From Diploptera punctata (Eukaryota > Arthropoda > Insecta > Blattodea > Blaberidae): 64,000 nt of DNA. The notes under the pieces were generated by a model that saw only the letters and a program-made list of their open reading frames with translations, searched no databases and had not been told where the DNA came from. Within the stretch, counting starts at the first letter, position 1; each line of letters starts with the position of its first letter. The stretch covers positions 186,001 through 250,000 of the forward strand of contig JASPKZ010003437.1 in assembly GCA_030220185.1 (NCBI GenBank). The letters run 5' to 3'. The position numbers and the translations under genes were made by a program. This document shows, piece after piece, positions 20,459-30,982 of the stretch.

Positions 20459-23400
20459 CTATCGAACCCGTAGGTTCATGGCCGCACGGACATAAGCTCT
20501 CCATACATCCCTATCCTGAGCTAATGCTTTCCAATCATTCCCTGTATAATCTACTTCCCTCAAATCATAGTTAATGTTGTTCTCCCACCTCATTCTTGGT
20601 CTACCAACTGGGCGTTTTCCTTCTGGCTTTCCTACAAGAAGTTTCCATGCACGTCTTTCATTCCCCATACGCGCAACATGTCCTGCCCATCGCAGTCTAC
20701 GGGACTTAACTGTTCTTATTATATCTGGCTTCCTATAAAGACCATGTAGTTCATTGTTATGTAGTCTTCTCCATTCACCTGTCTGTTCATCTCTCTTTGG
20801 TCCAAAAATTTTCCTAAGAACTTTATTCTCAAATACTCGTAATCTCCTTTCCTCCCTTAAAGTAAGAGTCCATGTTTCGCACCCATATAATATAACTGGT
20901 AGAATAATAGTTTTATATATTTTCAGCTTAACATTTTTTGAAAGGAGTTGGGACATCAAAAGTCTCTGCAATGCATAATAGCATGCATTTCCAGAATTGA
21001 GCCTATGTTTAATTTCTTTGTGCATCTCATTCCTATTTGTGATTATTGTTCCTAGGTATTTGAATTCAGCCAATTCCTCAAAATTTCCCTCATTTGTCAT
21101 TAGCTGTCCATTTCCATTATATAATGTATTTCTACGTGTGACCATATATTTAGTTTTACTGATATTTACTTCCAGTCCTAATTTCTTAGTGTTACTCAAT
21201 AGTGTGTGCGTGTTGGCCTTTAGTATCTCCTCGCTATCGGCCAGTAGTACTACATCATCAGCATAAACTAACAGCTTATTAATACCATTCAGTTGTAGGC
21301 CTTCCTCATTCTCTAAAGATTTAATGGCATGCTCTAGTACAAAATTAAATAGTAGAGGAGATAGTGCATCTCCTTGCTTCAACCCATTCTGGATTTCAAA
21401 AGTGTCTGAAAACTGTTTGCCTACACGCACCCTACTCGTTGAGCCATTTAGACACATTCGTATAAGTCTAACTAACTTTTTAGGAATTCCGAACTCCAGC
21501 AGGATACTATATAACTTCTCCCTCTTAATTGAATCATATGCTTTTTTGAAGTCTACATATAGTTGATGTACAGTACCATTATATTCCCATTTCTTTTCTA
21601 AAATCTGTCTTATACTAAAAATCTGATCTGTTGTAGACCTGTTTCTTCTAAATGCACATTGATGATCTCCTAGAATGTCATCAATATAGGGAGTAAGTCT
21701 GCTTACTAATATATTTGTTAGAATTTTGTACGAAGTTGAAAGTAATGAGATGCCCCTATAGTTGTTGCAATCAGTTTTATCTCCTTTCTTATAAATTGGT
21801 ACGATAATTGATTCCTTCCATTCATCTGGAAGAGCTTCTTTTTCCCAAATCATAGTAAGCAACCAGCGTATCTTGTCCATCAATTTTTCTCCCCCTGATT
21901 TTATCAGTTCTGCTGGGATCTCATCTGAACCTGATGCTTTATACATCTTCAATTTTTCAATTGCCATTTCAACCTCTAATGCACTTGGCTCTGCGACTAG
22001 CATTTCTGCTGTCTGTAACTTATCCTCCTCAATGTCCTGTTCTGTATGTACATTTAATAGCTGATTAAAATAACTTTTCCATCTATTTAATATACTCTTG
22101 GAATCTGCAATCATATCCCCATTTTCATTCCGAATTATGTTTGTTTTAGCCTGAAACCCTTTCTTCTCTATACTAATTCCCTGATATAATTCTCTAATGT
22201 TCCTATTTTTTGCATTCATTTCAAGATCATTAATCTTCTCTCTCAAATATTCCCTCTTCTTACTCTTTAGTAACTTGGTGGTTTCCCGTCTAACACTACC
22301 CAATTGCTCTAAATTTACCTCATTTGGCTCGTGTAACCATTTCATTTTTGCTAGCTTTCTTTTCTTTACGATGTCGGCACATTCCTCATCAAACCATTTC
22401 TTGTTTTGCCTCTTTTTTAAACAACCAATGCTTTCTGATGCTGACAATTTAATAGTATCTCTTATAGCCTCCCATTCTTTATTTATATCAGTTTCTTCTT
22501 CGTTTGCCACATTGTCATCTGAAGATTCCAGTACTTCAAATCTATTAGCAATTTTGATTTGGTATTCTTGCCGCATTTCATCATTTTTCAAGTTTTTTAA
22601 TTCATATTTTACAGAATCATCTTTAGCGTTTGTTCCTCTCATAAGCGATAGCCGTTGTCTGATTTTCACTCTGACCAGATGATGATCCGAATTGCAGTCT
22701 GTCCCTCTAACTGATTTAACATCGATGATGCTACTGTGCCAGCGTTTATCCACTAATACATGATCTATCTGGTTCCGAGTTTCTCCATCTGGGGACGTCC
22801 AGGTGTATTTATGAATATCCTTATGCTGAAATGTTGTGCTCTTAACAATGAGATTCTTTGATGTGGCAAATGTGACTAATCTAACCCCGTTGTCGTTACT
22901 ATCTTCATGAAGACTGAATTTGCCTATTGTTGGTTTGAATATATCTTCCCGCCCCACTTTTGCATTAAAATCTCCTAAGACAATTTTCATATGATATCGT
23001 GAAAGGCTATCAAATAAGCATTCTAATTCGTCATAGAACTCATCCTTGATCTTGTCATCTTTATCTTCTGTGGGGGCATGTACATTTACAATTATAAAAT
23101 CATGTCGTTTACCCTTTAGAATTATGTATGATATCCTATCACTAACAAACTTAATATCTCGGATAGCGGATAGGATCCTCCTTCTGACTAAAAAACCCGT
23201 TCCAAATGCAGGTCTTTCTGCACCCCCATAGTATAATGCAAAGCTTCCTGATTCCTGACTACCTTCTCCTGGCCACCTAACTTCCTGTAAAGCGACTATA
23301 TCCAAGGGCGATTTATCCAATTCCCGCGTTAATATCTCTAGTGCCCCGCTATTGTATAAAGTCCTAACATTCCATGTTCCTAGGAACATGTCCCTGTGTT

Positions 23401-23497
23401 TGAGCCTTTGGCATGGGTTCCCTGAAGTAGTCCCCGCCCGGAGAACCGAATGGGGGACTATTTGACCTCCGGAAAATTTTACCCCAGTAGAACCCAT
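20459..23497 (-). CDS. RTE-A endonuclease-reverse transcriptase (1012 aa, intact)
   Basis: This single polypeptide mobilises the element by target-primed reverse transcription. Residues 36-280 are an EEP endonuclease: GTWNVRTL (40-47), QEVRW with putative metal-binding Glu72, GDFNA (175-179), IDH (244-246) and SDHH (270-273). A lysine- and glutamate-rich linker follows. The RT domain starts near residue 550 (SIIVPIYKKGDK), with the catalytic YADD at 745-748 and QGDALSPLLF upstream. The C-terminal region carries RRLRWAGHVARMG and GRPRMRWENN, probably nucleic-acid-binding. Length and order match RTE proteins. Such ORFs are often labelled 'craniofacial development protein 2-like' in insect annotations because of the EEP domain. 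The ATG at 23497 is the first in frame that keeps the whole EEP. Initiation upstream in another frame is not supported. Confidence 0.95.
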   Translation of the reverse strand: MGSTGVKFSGGQIVPHSVLRAGTTSGNPCQRLKHRDMFLGTWNVRTLYNSGALEILTRELDKSPLDIVALQEVRWPGEGSQESGSFALYYGGAERPAFGTGFLVRRRILSAIRDIKFVSDRISYIILKGKRHDFIIVNVHAPTEDKDDKIKDEFYDELECLFDSLSRYHMKIVLGDFNAKVGREDIFKPTIGKFSLHEDSNDNGVRLVTFATSKNLIVKSTTFQHKDIHKYTWTSPDGETRNQIDHVLVDKRWHSSIIDVKSVRGTDCNSDHHLVRVKIRQRLSLMRGTNAKDDSVKYELKNLKNDEMRQEYQIKIANRFEVLESSDDNVANEEETDINKEWEAIRDTIKLSASESIGCLKKRQNKKWFDEECADIVKKRKLAKMKWLHEPNEVNLEQLGSVRRETTKLLKSKKREYLREKINDLEMNAKNRNIRELYQGISIEKKGFQAKTNIIRNENGDMIADSKSILNRWKSYFNQLLNVHTEQDIEEDKLQTAEMLVAEPSALEVEMAIEKLKMYKASGSDEIPAELIKSGGEKLMDKIRWLLTMIWEKEALPDEWKESIIVPIYKKGDKTDCNNYRGISLLSTSYKILTNILVSRLTPYIDDILGDHQCAFRRNRSTTDQIFSIRQILEKKWEYNGTVHQLYVDFKKAYDSIKREKLYSILLEFGIPKKLVRLIRMCLNGSTSRVRVGKQFSDTFEIQNGLKQGDALSPLLFNFVLEHAIKSLENEEGLQLNGINKLLVYADDVVLLADSEEILKANTHTLLSNTKKLGLEVNISKTKYMVTRRNTLYNGNGQLMTNEGNFEELAEFKYLGTIITNRNEMHKEIKHRLNSGNACYYALQRLLMSQLLSKNVKLKIYKTIILPVILYGCETWTLTLREERRLRVFENKVLRKIFGPKRDEQTGEWRRLHNNELHGLYRKPDIIRTVKSRRLRWAGHVARMGNERRAWKLLVGKPEGKRPVGRPRMRWENNINYDLREVDYTGNDWKALAQDRDVWRAYVRAAMNLRVR

Positions 23498-23700
23498 GTC
23501 CGCATTTCTTGACGGTTGTATTTTTACGGTGAAAGATCGTCACTCTTTCGACCAAGGTACTTATTTCGTCTGGCTTATCACCTTCGACCAGTCCGGCATG
23601 GGTAACCCTATCGGCAGCAATGCTACCGCCGGCATAGCTCTCAGGATCATTTAAGCACACAAGCCACTCCACCACGACAAGGTAAAGATACCATGGAGGG
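23498..23700 (-). promoter_or_regulatory. RTE-A 5' leader (conserved in three copies)
   Basis: About 200 bp upstream of the ORF are nearly identical in the copies at 13256 and 20433 and recognisable at 9350. CTCCA near the 5' end can pair with TGGAG about 27 nt later, giving a small 5' stem. An overlapping frame is also open through the leader in both long copies. RTE-type LINEs elsewhere carry 5' promoters and sometimes HDV-like ribozymes. Neither is demonstrated here. Confidence 0.4.
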
Positions 23701-24772
23701 TTCACTTTTTCTAACCTCTCCAAATCGCTGGTCGATAGTTTCTCCCATATCATTTCTATCCCGTAGGTGGCGATCGGGACGAATAATTTCGTGGGTGTGT
23801 CTAATTTTAATGCTGCAATGTCTTTGATATTGCACATAGGTCTTATAGCTGCTGCTGCTGCTGCTGCTGCTCTATCCTGCACATGAGCGCTGAAAGTCTT
23901 TGTTGTTGGCTGCAGTGTTATGCCATTCTTATCGGTTATTCTCCTAGGTTTAGGTTATCACTTGTCATTGCTCTTCCCCCTTTCTTGAAAATCATTTGTC
24001 GGTCTTGTTGCTGTTTATCGTGAACTCATTTTCCGTAGCCCATCGTCGTATTGCGTCTATGTCTTCTTTGTTTTCTGCATCAATGACCATGTCGTCCGCA
24101 TGCATTACTAGCGTGGTCCCGTTAGTTGCCTTCCCAATGTCAGCCGTCATTATGTTAAATAGTAGCGGACTGAGGGGTCTCTTTGGTGTATCCCGTTAGT
24201 TTGTTTTACCCTGTCTGATGCCGCCACCTCATCTGTTATCTGTAACCAGTTTCGCCTTATTATTTCGTGCAATATTCCAACAATCGGTTGCTCGTTTTCA
24301 ATCATGTCCCTCATCTTCGTGAGTCGTTTTTTTTTCTGTTGATGTAATCGAACGCTTTTACATAATCTATGAAAACTACGTAGTATTTTCCTTTCGGCCT
24401 GTTGAGGACTTCTTGTATCTCGTGTAACAATGCGGATGCTGCTTGTAGAGTGGATTTTCCTTTCCATCAATCTGTTCGTTAGTATATTCATAAAGATTTT
24501 CAACAAGGTGTTCTCTAGTACCACGCCTCTATAGGAGTTCATATCTCCCGTGTTTCCTTTACCCTTATACAGTATTTTCAGGGTAGACCTTCTCCATTGC
24601 TCTGGTACCGTTTCAGTCTCTAGATATGTTAAACAGTTATTTCCATATTGATATTAGCACGTCAGCTGATGCCTTTTATGTGTTCGTATGCTACTTGATC
24701 AGGTCCTGTGGCTTTTCTGGTTTTTGCTTCTTTCACGCATTTATTGATTTCATCCTCCGTGATTTCCATTTC
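23701..24772 (-). mobile_element. Family C LINE, RT part (right of the RTE-A insertion), 5'-truncated
   Basis: On the minus strand, decayed frames give MNSYRGVVLENTLLKIF (24500-24542), an RT core whose catalytic box reads HADD instead of YADD (about 24094-24105), and a C-terminal segment LFVPIATYGIEMIWEKL (23743-23793). The GCT run at 23851-23870 encodes an alanine tract. It aligns with the copy at 54150-55080. It is truncated at 24772, where family D begins. It is a non-LTR LINE of undetermined clade. Confidence 0.75.
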
Positions 24773-25724
24773 CATGATTCTTGACATTTACAATATTGAT
24801 CACTGTCTAGGTTAATATTAAATTTCATAAAATATTTATAATAATTTAGGTTCTTAAAAATCACTCACACATTGAGGCAGCAGCCTCATCATCATTTAAA
24901 TATAAGTTTAATCAGAATCGTTGTCTTTCGAATATAGGACAATCAAATAAAACATGTTTTACAGATTGTATTGATTCTTGACATTTACAATATTTACCAC
25001 TGTCTAGTTTAATATTAAATTTCCTAAAATAACTTCCAAATTTTCAATGGCCAGTCATAAATTGTGTTAAATTGAAATTTGGAATAAAATGTTTTATATT
25101 TAGCCTATTGTGTACTGTAGGAAAGAAGAGCTCTTTAGTCAAAGCACCATTTGTACTCATTATCCAATGTTCATTCCAATCAGTGATGGTATAGTCCAAC
25201 AGTTGTTTTTATCATAGGATATTGGACATTTTAAAAACGAATAATGAAGCTCAGATGATGCTGTGGATTTAGCTAGTTGATCAGTACGATCATTTCCCGC
25301 AGTTCCCTGCTGCCCTCGTGTCCAAGACAGGCACAGGTGTTTTGTAGATTTTTTAAATGTTATTTCTAGTTTCTACTGAGTTTGGATTTAAATTAAATTT
25401 ATCTGCGATCGATTGTAGAGCAGCCTGCGAGTCATTAAAAATACGTGCACTACTTCTGTGTTAAAGACACTACTGTACTGCTTATTTTATGGCAAGCAGA
25501 ACAGAACAGATAGGGGAGAGTTTGAATAGTTTGAAGCAAACTTCACTGTCTTCACAATAAACTACATAAGCACATCTACATGTATTTCCTCTTCTCCTGC
25601 AGTAAATCTTGATCCGCCCGTGTAAATGGTATAGGTATGGGTGTTTCCACAGGTTTGCACATGTAGATTGTCATATTGTATGGCAGGATGTCCAGCAGCC
25701 ATGAAAGAAATAGCATAATCAATA

Positions 25725-26180
25725 TCAAAAGTAAACGGTTGATATATATTTGTACGAATTCGTTTTTAAGCCAGCTGAATAAAGTGCACTTAGATGTAGA
25801 GGAGGAATACCAGTAATGACAAGTGCTGCATCCGTGGAAATTGTACGATAAGATGTACATATACATAATGAAAATCCCTTCTGAACATACTTTTTGCTCA
25901 AAACATCTTGATATGCAACAGCACCGTATAATAACAACGGTTTAACAGCACCATTATATATAATTTTCAGTATCTTTGAATTTAATCCCCAAGTTGGAAT
26001 TGATAGACCTCTAAGGAATTTGCTACTTTTGGCAGATAGGTGCTTTAAATATGGTCTAAACGTAAGTTTTGGATCTAAAATTACACCCAGATAATTTGTA
26101 CTTTTGAAAAATAAAATGTCTTGGCCATTCATTTGTAAACCTTGGTTTAGTTCTATATTTCTCTTTCTTGTAGTGAGCAT
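25725..26180 (-). pseudogene. Family D RT thumb/connection region
   Basis: This 151-codon frame includes MNGQDILFFKSTNYLGVILD, LTFRPYLKHLSAKSSKFL and VKPLLLYGAVAYQDVL. They match the post-palm YLGV(I/L)LD and LLYGA motifs typical of R1/Jockey RT C-termini. The frame breaks on both sides. Confidence 0.8.
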
Positions 26181-26346
26181 TGCTTGAGACTTGTGGGGGT
26201 TGAATTGTAGTTTGTTTTCTACTCCCCAATGGAATAGAATATTTAGTCACATTGCCAATTTGAACAAGTGTCTGAACTTCAGTACTTCTGATAAGTAAGA
26301 GCGCATCATCTACATGAGCAATAATCTTACAACCGTTTGGTAACTC

Positions 26347-26907
26347 TTATTTTACTAGCTCATCATACAGAATATTCCATAATCCTGGGCTGCAGGCCGA
26401 TCCCTGGGGGCATCCTCCAGATACACCAGTTTTAAGATATTCATCACATATAGTAATCTGCACTTTGCGATTTTGAAAATAATTTTGGATAAGTTTATAC
26501 AGATTTATGGGACATTTTTTCTGCTTAAGCTGGTACAATATTTTGGGCCACCAGGCATGATCAAAAGCCACATATACATCTAAAAAAATAAGAACACCCA
26601 GCATTTTTCTTCGGAACGTCTCCTTCATCCAGTCTACCACATAACAGACAGCATCTTCAGTTGACTTCTGTGGTGTGAACCCAAATTGCTCATTACTCAG
26701 TAAGTTATTGGGGTATAAATAATACATAATCCTATAAATAATTAGTTTTTTTAGAATTTTTCCAAGAACAGGCATTAAACTAATTGGTCTAAAAGAATTT
26801 ATATGACTTTTATTTTGTGAAGTTGTCTTGGGTATTATCTTAATCGCAGCTAACTTCCAAGAATCAGTGAAGACTCCCAATATCAGGCATTTATGATAAA
26901 TTGTCAC
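26347..26907 (-). pseudogene. Family D reverse transcriptase, fingers and palm
   Basis: The 186-codon frame encodes AIKIIPKTTSQNKSHINSFR, RPISLMPVLGKILKKLI, NEQFGFTPQKSTEDAV and GVSGGCPQGSACSPGLWNIL, all standard non-LTR RT blocks 1-4. The usual F-D aspartate block reads FLDVYVAFDHAWW. The next block (YADD) falls after a frame change and reads HVDD near 26310-26321. It is probably inactive. Confidence 0.85.
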
Positions 26908-27225
26908 GAAAAACGTTAGAAGGATAGCGTGAATCTGCTTAATTATATTGGAAGAAATAGCATCTATGCCTGGAGCTTTTTATCAACTTGTCTTATGATC
27001 ACCCGTTCTACTTTTCTCTCGTTACACTCTATATCGTCTTCGGTATCAGGAGGAATAAGAACGTTGTTCCAATTTCTTGCTGATTTACATTGTCTTCTGT
27101 ATCATTGGGGAAGAAATTTGCATGAAAAGCTCGAGCAGTTTCTAGAGCTGTTTTTGTGAAGCCCTGTTCAGTTTCTATAGTTTGAGTAATTGCGTTACAA
27201 TTTACAGGTTACGACAAAATTTATA

Positions 27226-28951
27226 TACTACATCTCCATCAAGATATTCCTCTAAATTAATTAACGATTTTTATTAAATATTTTATAGCCCTTGATTCAC
27301 TTTTAAAAACCATTTTAAGCTAGACTGGCTTAACTAATTACACTAATTTCCTAGTGACAATTAAAATAAAGTAATAATACAAATAATCTTTATTAAATAA
27401 TAATAATTATCAAATCACTATCCCTACCAATAATTAAAAAAATATTACAGTCTCTGTGATTACGTATAGTCAGGGTTACGTATAGTCAGGACGTTCATTT
27501 ACTTGAAGTAAACAAATAAACAAGGAAAGGCCTTACTTATTTATGCGAAGAGCTGGTAGGAAAACTCAAATCCTGCCCTAATGGTGTTCACATGCGAGGA
27601 CCGTATATTCTTGTACACCCGTATCCAACAATTGCGGAAATGACTGGACACTAATGGAGATGACACTAAACAGTTGGACACTCCTTGATGATTTGATGTA
27701 CAAATTGAATGTGAGGAACGTGATAAAAAAAACCGCGCAATTTAACCAATATCGACTACAGGGTCTAACAAAAATTACGAGGAGGTGAATAAGAAGAGAA
27801 ATGAAAGAAATTATTACCTCTTATTATATGCCTATTACTTTCCCAATGTCGAATTATCTAAAATTGTAAATTGATGCTACGTATTTGGAAATAAAACGAT
27901 GCTTAAGAATATGTAAACAGAAGGTTCTACAAGAAAATTGGATGTAATTTGATATTTATTTCGATATGAAGCTTTCACTCTACGTTAAATTAGTCCCAAT
28001 ACGTTTATTCAAGAAACATATTTTTCATAAAATTTATGTAAAAAAAATTTTACATAGTGACAACATGAATTATGACGTAATAACTACTCTAACGTTACCG
28101 AGCAACGCCACTGAACGTAAAATTAAAAATATTACCACAGATTATTAGAATCCCTGATATTACTTTTAATGAAATTAATGATTATTAATATTTCGCAATA
28201 AATTAAAAACTACTTCATCCACAGCTTGAGAGTTGTATACAGACGAATGGACTACGCTTCCTGCAACAGGTAAATATCAAATACATATTCGAACACAATA
28301 TTTATTTTGGTATAAAAATTTGGTAGTATGATATTTCGTAATATAGTATACATGCTGTATATTTGAAAACTATGATCACTATTCATTATTACAAATTTCC
28401 CTCTAAAATCACAAATAATCTGTTTTACAACCATTTTCTTTTTCTACATTTAACTAATTAAACTCAGTGACCTTATAGAACTGCTAGAACCTTCTGCTTG
28501 TACCATTTACTGATGTAGACGATATTCACGACGAAATATGAACAAAAGAGCATCGAATGTAATAATATACTTTTTGCCTTTAATCTCCGTGTTTTGTAAG
28601 CTAATGCATAACACAAATTTGTTCTCAGACATAACGGTTATACAGTTTTTATGTTACATGATTCAATAAATGAACATATTTAAGATCTAGTTTAAGGTAA
28701 AACTTTAGAAAATTAATTATATGTCATAAAAAAGCACAAAAACTCTTGAAAGAAGTGAGTATATAAATGCACAATTGCCTTCCTCAAGTTGTCTCCATCA
28801 AATCAGAAATAAACCCAAGTTATGTGATGTTAACAACTGTACTTAATTATATTACAGAAGGATGTTTTGTCTGTCTCCCACATATTTAGAGAATAATATA
28901 CTGCTTATCTCCAGGGCTTACACACCAAGTAATGAACAGTTCTTATATCAG

Positions 28952-28956
<5 letters not shown>
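27226..28956. other. Interval with no recognised gene; contains an H-motif copy
   Basis: AT-rich DNA. The segment 28065-28125 contains ATGACGTAATAACTACTCTAAC followed by GAGCAACGCCACTGAACG. It recurs near 59105-59150 and, reversed, near 61617-61660. No protein is supported. Confidence 0.4.

Positions 28957-28988
<32 letters not shown>
28957..28988. repeat. (TA)n microsatellite
   Basis: About 16 uninterrupted TA units. Confidence 0.9.
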
Positions 28989-28991
<3 letters not shown>

Positions 28992-30363
28992 CTAATTGAT
29001 TTTAGAGACTGGGTGATTTTAGAGACTGGGTGGACCTTAATAAGTAGTTCCGCCATAATGTTTAGGCAGTGGTGTAAAACTAACCCCATCAAACCTGCGA
29101 ACGTTTGGATTGGCATAACCGCACATTAAAAAGGTACAATATGACTGCCTTAGTTATCAGAATCCCAGGCCATGATCAAAGACAGAATAATACAAAACAA
29201 AATAAAAAAACAATAAGCCTACTCAGATTAAAGTCAGAGTGAAAAAGACAATCCTCTTACTGGAGAAACCTTAAACAAGTTCTGGACCTCCAAGTTGTCA
29301 GGTTATTATACTATAAATACATAGTCAAACTAAGATTCCAAAACTTTCACTCCCTGTAATAATACTTTATGCATTTAACGACGCTCTTAAATATGTAAGA
29401 TCATTAGCGCCGCAACTGAATTCTGGTCGAGAAAAAGCGAACAAAGCTTTCTCCCAAGCCTACTTTTTCAAGCTTAAAATTCTTTTATGTGCCATATATA
29501 TAGAACGGGGAACCCTCATCTTTAGATCCTTTCCAAACGTAGCAATAGTCAGTAGTTTTACTCTCCGGAAAATTGACAGATTACGGCGATTTGAACCGTT
29601 AACCTTGGATACAGAAGCGCATGTAACTATCATTAAACCAAAATCATCTGCAGGATCGAGGCGAAAGGAGATCAGATAAAAGGAAACATTTGCTCTAGTT
29701 TTAAAAATATTACAAGCCAAATGTCAAATTATCTAAAATTGTAACTCAGTGTCTAAAAAAATAAATTTTATTTATATATGCATAAGTTGTTCTTGCGTTA
29801 ATTAAACTAAAATGACAGTAACATTAAAGTTACTTGGTATAAAAGTAGTATAAAATAACACAAATGCAAGGCCTACCAAAATAGTTGTGTGATTTAAATA
29901 AATATAAAACTAATTTACTATAAATAAAATAAAATATTTATTAAAGACACTGATATAACAAAATATGAAGTTGTCACTACCAGTGACACCAGCTTACTAG
30001 AACCTCCTGCAAGAACTCCACGAGAAGAAACGCAAAATATGGGAAGAATTCTACATTACTGACGTCATGACAAACAGTGAATGGACTCAGGGAGGATATG
30101 AATTGCACCACACAGTGACCAGACTCGCTGTGCATGGATTTCACCACAAGCTGTGCAGCAACCAGAAAAAAATATTAATATAAAAAGTATATCACATTTA
30201 ATTTTGTGCGTAAATGGGTACTAATTAGAATTATTTAATTAATTTTTCACTTGATGTACAATTGTAATAGTTGTCTCAAAACATTGTTAGCCCTATAAAT
30301 AATTATCTTATAAATATTGTTGCTATATATAATTTAATTTTAATTTGTATGGTGATATATATA
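28989..30363. other. Interval with no recognised gene
   Basis: No ORF with recognisable motifs. An 86-codon minus frame at 29460-29720 has no domain I recognise. Confidence 0.35.
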
Positions 30364-30367
30364 ATTA

Positions 30368-30433
<66 letters not shown>
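30364..30433. repeat. (ATT)n microsatellite
   Basis: About 23 units directly upstream of SINE2 copy 2, which also ends in (ATT)n. The SINE probably inserted into, or expanded, this tract. Confidence 0.9.
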
Positions 30434-30780
30434 GTCCACCGCTGTGGTCTCGAGGTAGCGTGCTGCCTTGTCACGCAGCGGGCCCGGGTTCGATCCCCGG
30501 TCGGGGCAGTTTTTCTGGGTGAGGTTTTCATCGGGGTTTTTCCTCACCTGTAAGACAAATGTCAGGAAAACTTTAAGGCCCAAACGGTCCCCGAAATCAT
30601 ATGGCCATCATCATCATCCTTATCATTATCATCATCATTATCATCATCATCCTTCACCGGTGTGGAAAGCAACGAGAAGCTACCACACCTACACAATTCC
30701 CTAGTAAAGCTGCAAGCATAGCATGAAAAATGCTATGATTGCAGTGAAGGACCTGCCTTCGGGTAGAATTACTATGGATG
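30434..30780 (+). mobile_element. SINE2, copy 2 (complete)
   Basis: It begins GTCCACCGCTGTGGTCTCGA, has a GAGGTAGCGTGCTGCC A-box-like head and a GGGTTCGATCCC B box, and ends ACTATGGATGG followed by (ATT)n. This copy defines the family at about 347 bp. It contains variable internal CAT/ATC trinucleotides near 30607-30650. Confidence 0.92.
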
Positions 30781-30920
30781 GATTATTATTATTATTATTA
30801 TTATTATTACAAAAATGTAATAAGTCAATAGGGCATTTCTATTCGGTGTTGGTGGCCTTTATTATTATTATTAACATTATTATTATTATTACCGGACCTA
30901 TTGTTATTTTATTATTATTA

Positions 30921-30980
<60 letters not shown>
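30781..30980. repeat. (ATT)n-rich tract (SINE2 tail and expansions)
   Basis: Two TTA/ATT arrays (about 30781-30811 and 30907-30980) are separated by about 95 bp. The first is the SINE2 tail. Confidence 0.8.

Positions 30981-30981
<1 letters not shown>

Positions 30982-30982
<1 letters not shown>

Larger units (their letters stand above)
20433..23700 (-). mobile_element. RTE-A LINE, intact full-length copy
   Basis: This 3.27-kb copy starts CCCTCCATGGTATC (minus strand, 23700) and ends with a stop codon, about 10 nt of 3' UTR and a (TAAG)n tail at 20433-20455. A perfect 13-bp TSD, TTCACTTTTTCTA, lies at 20420-20432 and 23701-23713. It inserted into a family C LINE of the same orientation. An uninterrupted ORF and a perfect TSD argue that it is recent and possibly mobile. 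The single ORF, short 3' UTR and microsatellite-like tail are RTE-clade traits. Confidence 0.95.
24773..27225 (-). mobile_element. Family D LINE (R1/I-like with RNase H), decayed
   Basis: This minus-strand remnant carries, from upstream to downstream, an RT domain (26347-26907), a thumb and connection region (25725-26180) and an RNase H segment (about 25255-25450). The RNase H segment retains SWTRGQQGTAGNDRTDQLA and NDSQAALQSIADKF motifs. An RNase H domain after the RT indicates the I/R1/LOA side of the LINE tree. No endonuclease is found upstream, so it is 5'-truncated. The 3' part includes a direct repeat (24776-24825 and 24974-25025). Confidence 0.8.

Noticed and set aside
22197..22682. 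161-codon plus frame antisense to RTE-A
   Set aside because: Antisense shadow of the K/E-rich linker. The same shadow recurs in each RTE-A copy in proportion to sense conservation.
30364..30433. Trinucleotide arrays as CRISPR-like repeats
   Set aside because: Pure microsatellites without spacers, in a eukaryotic context.
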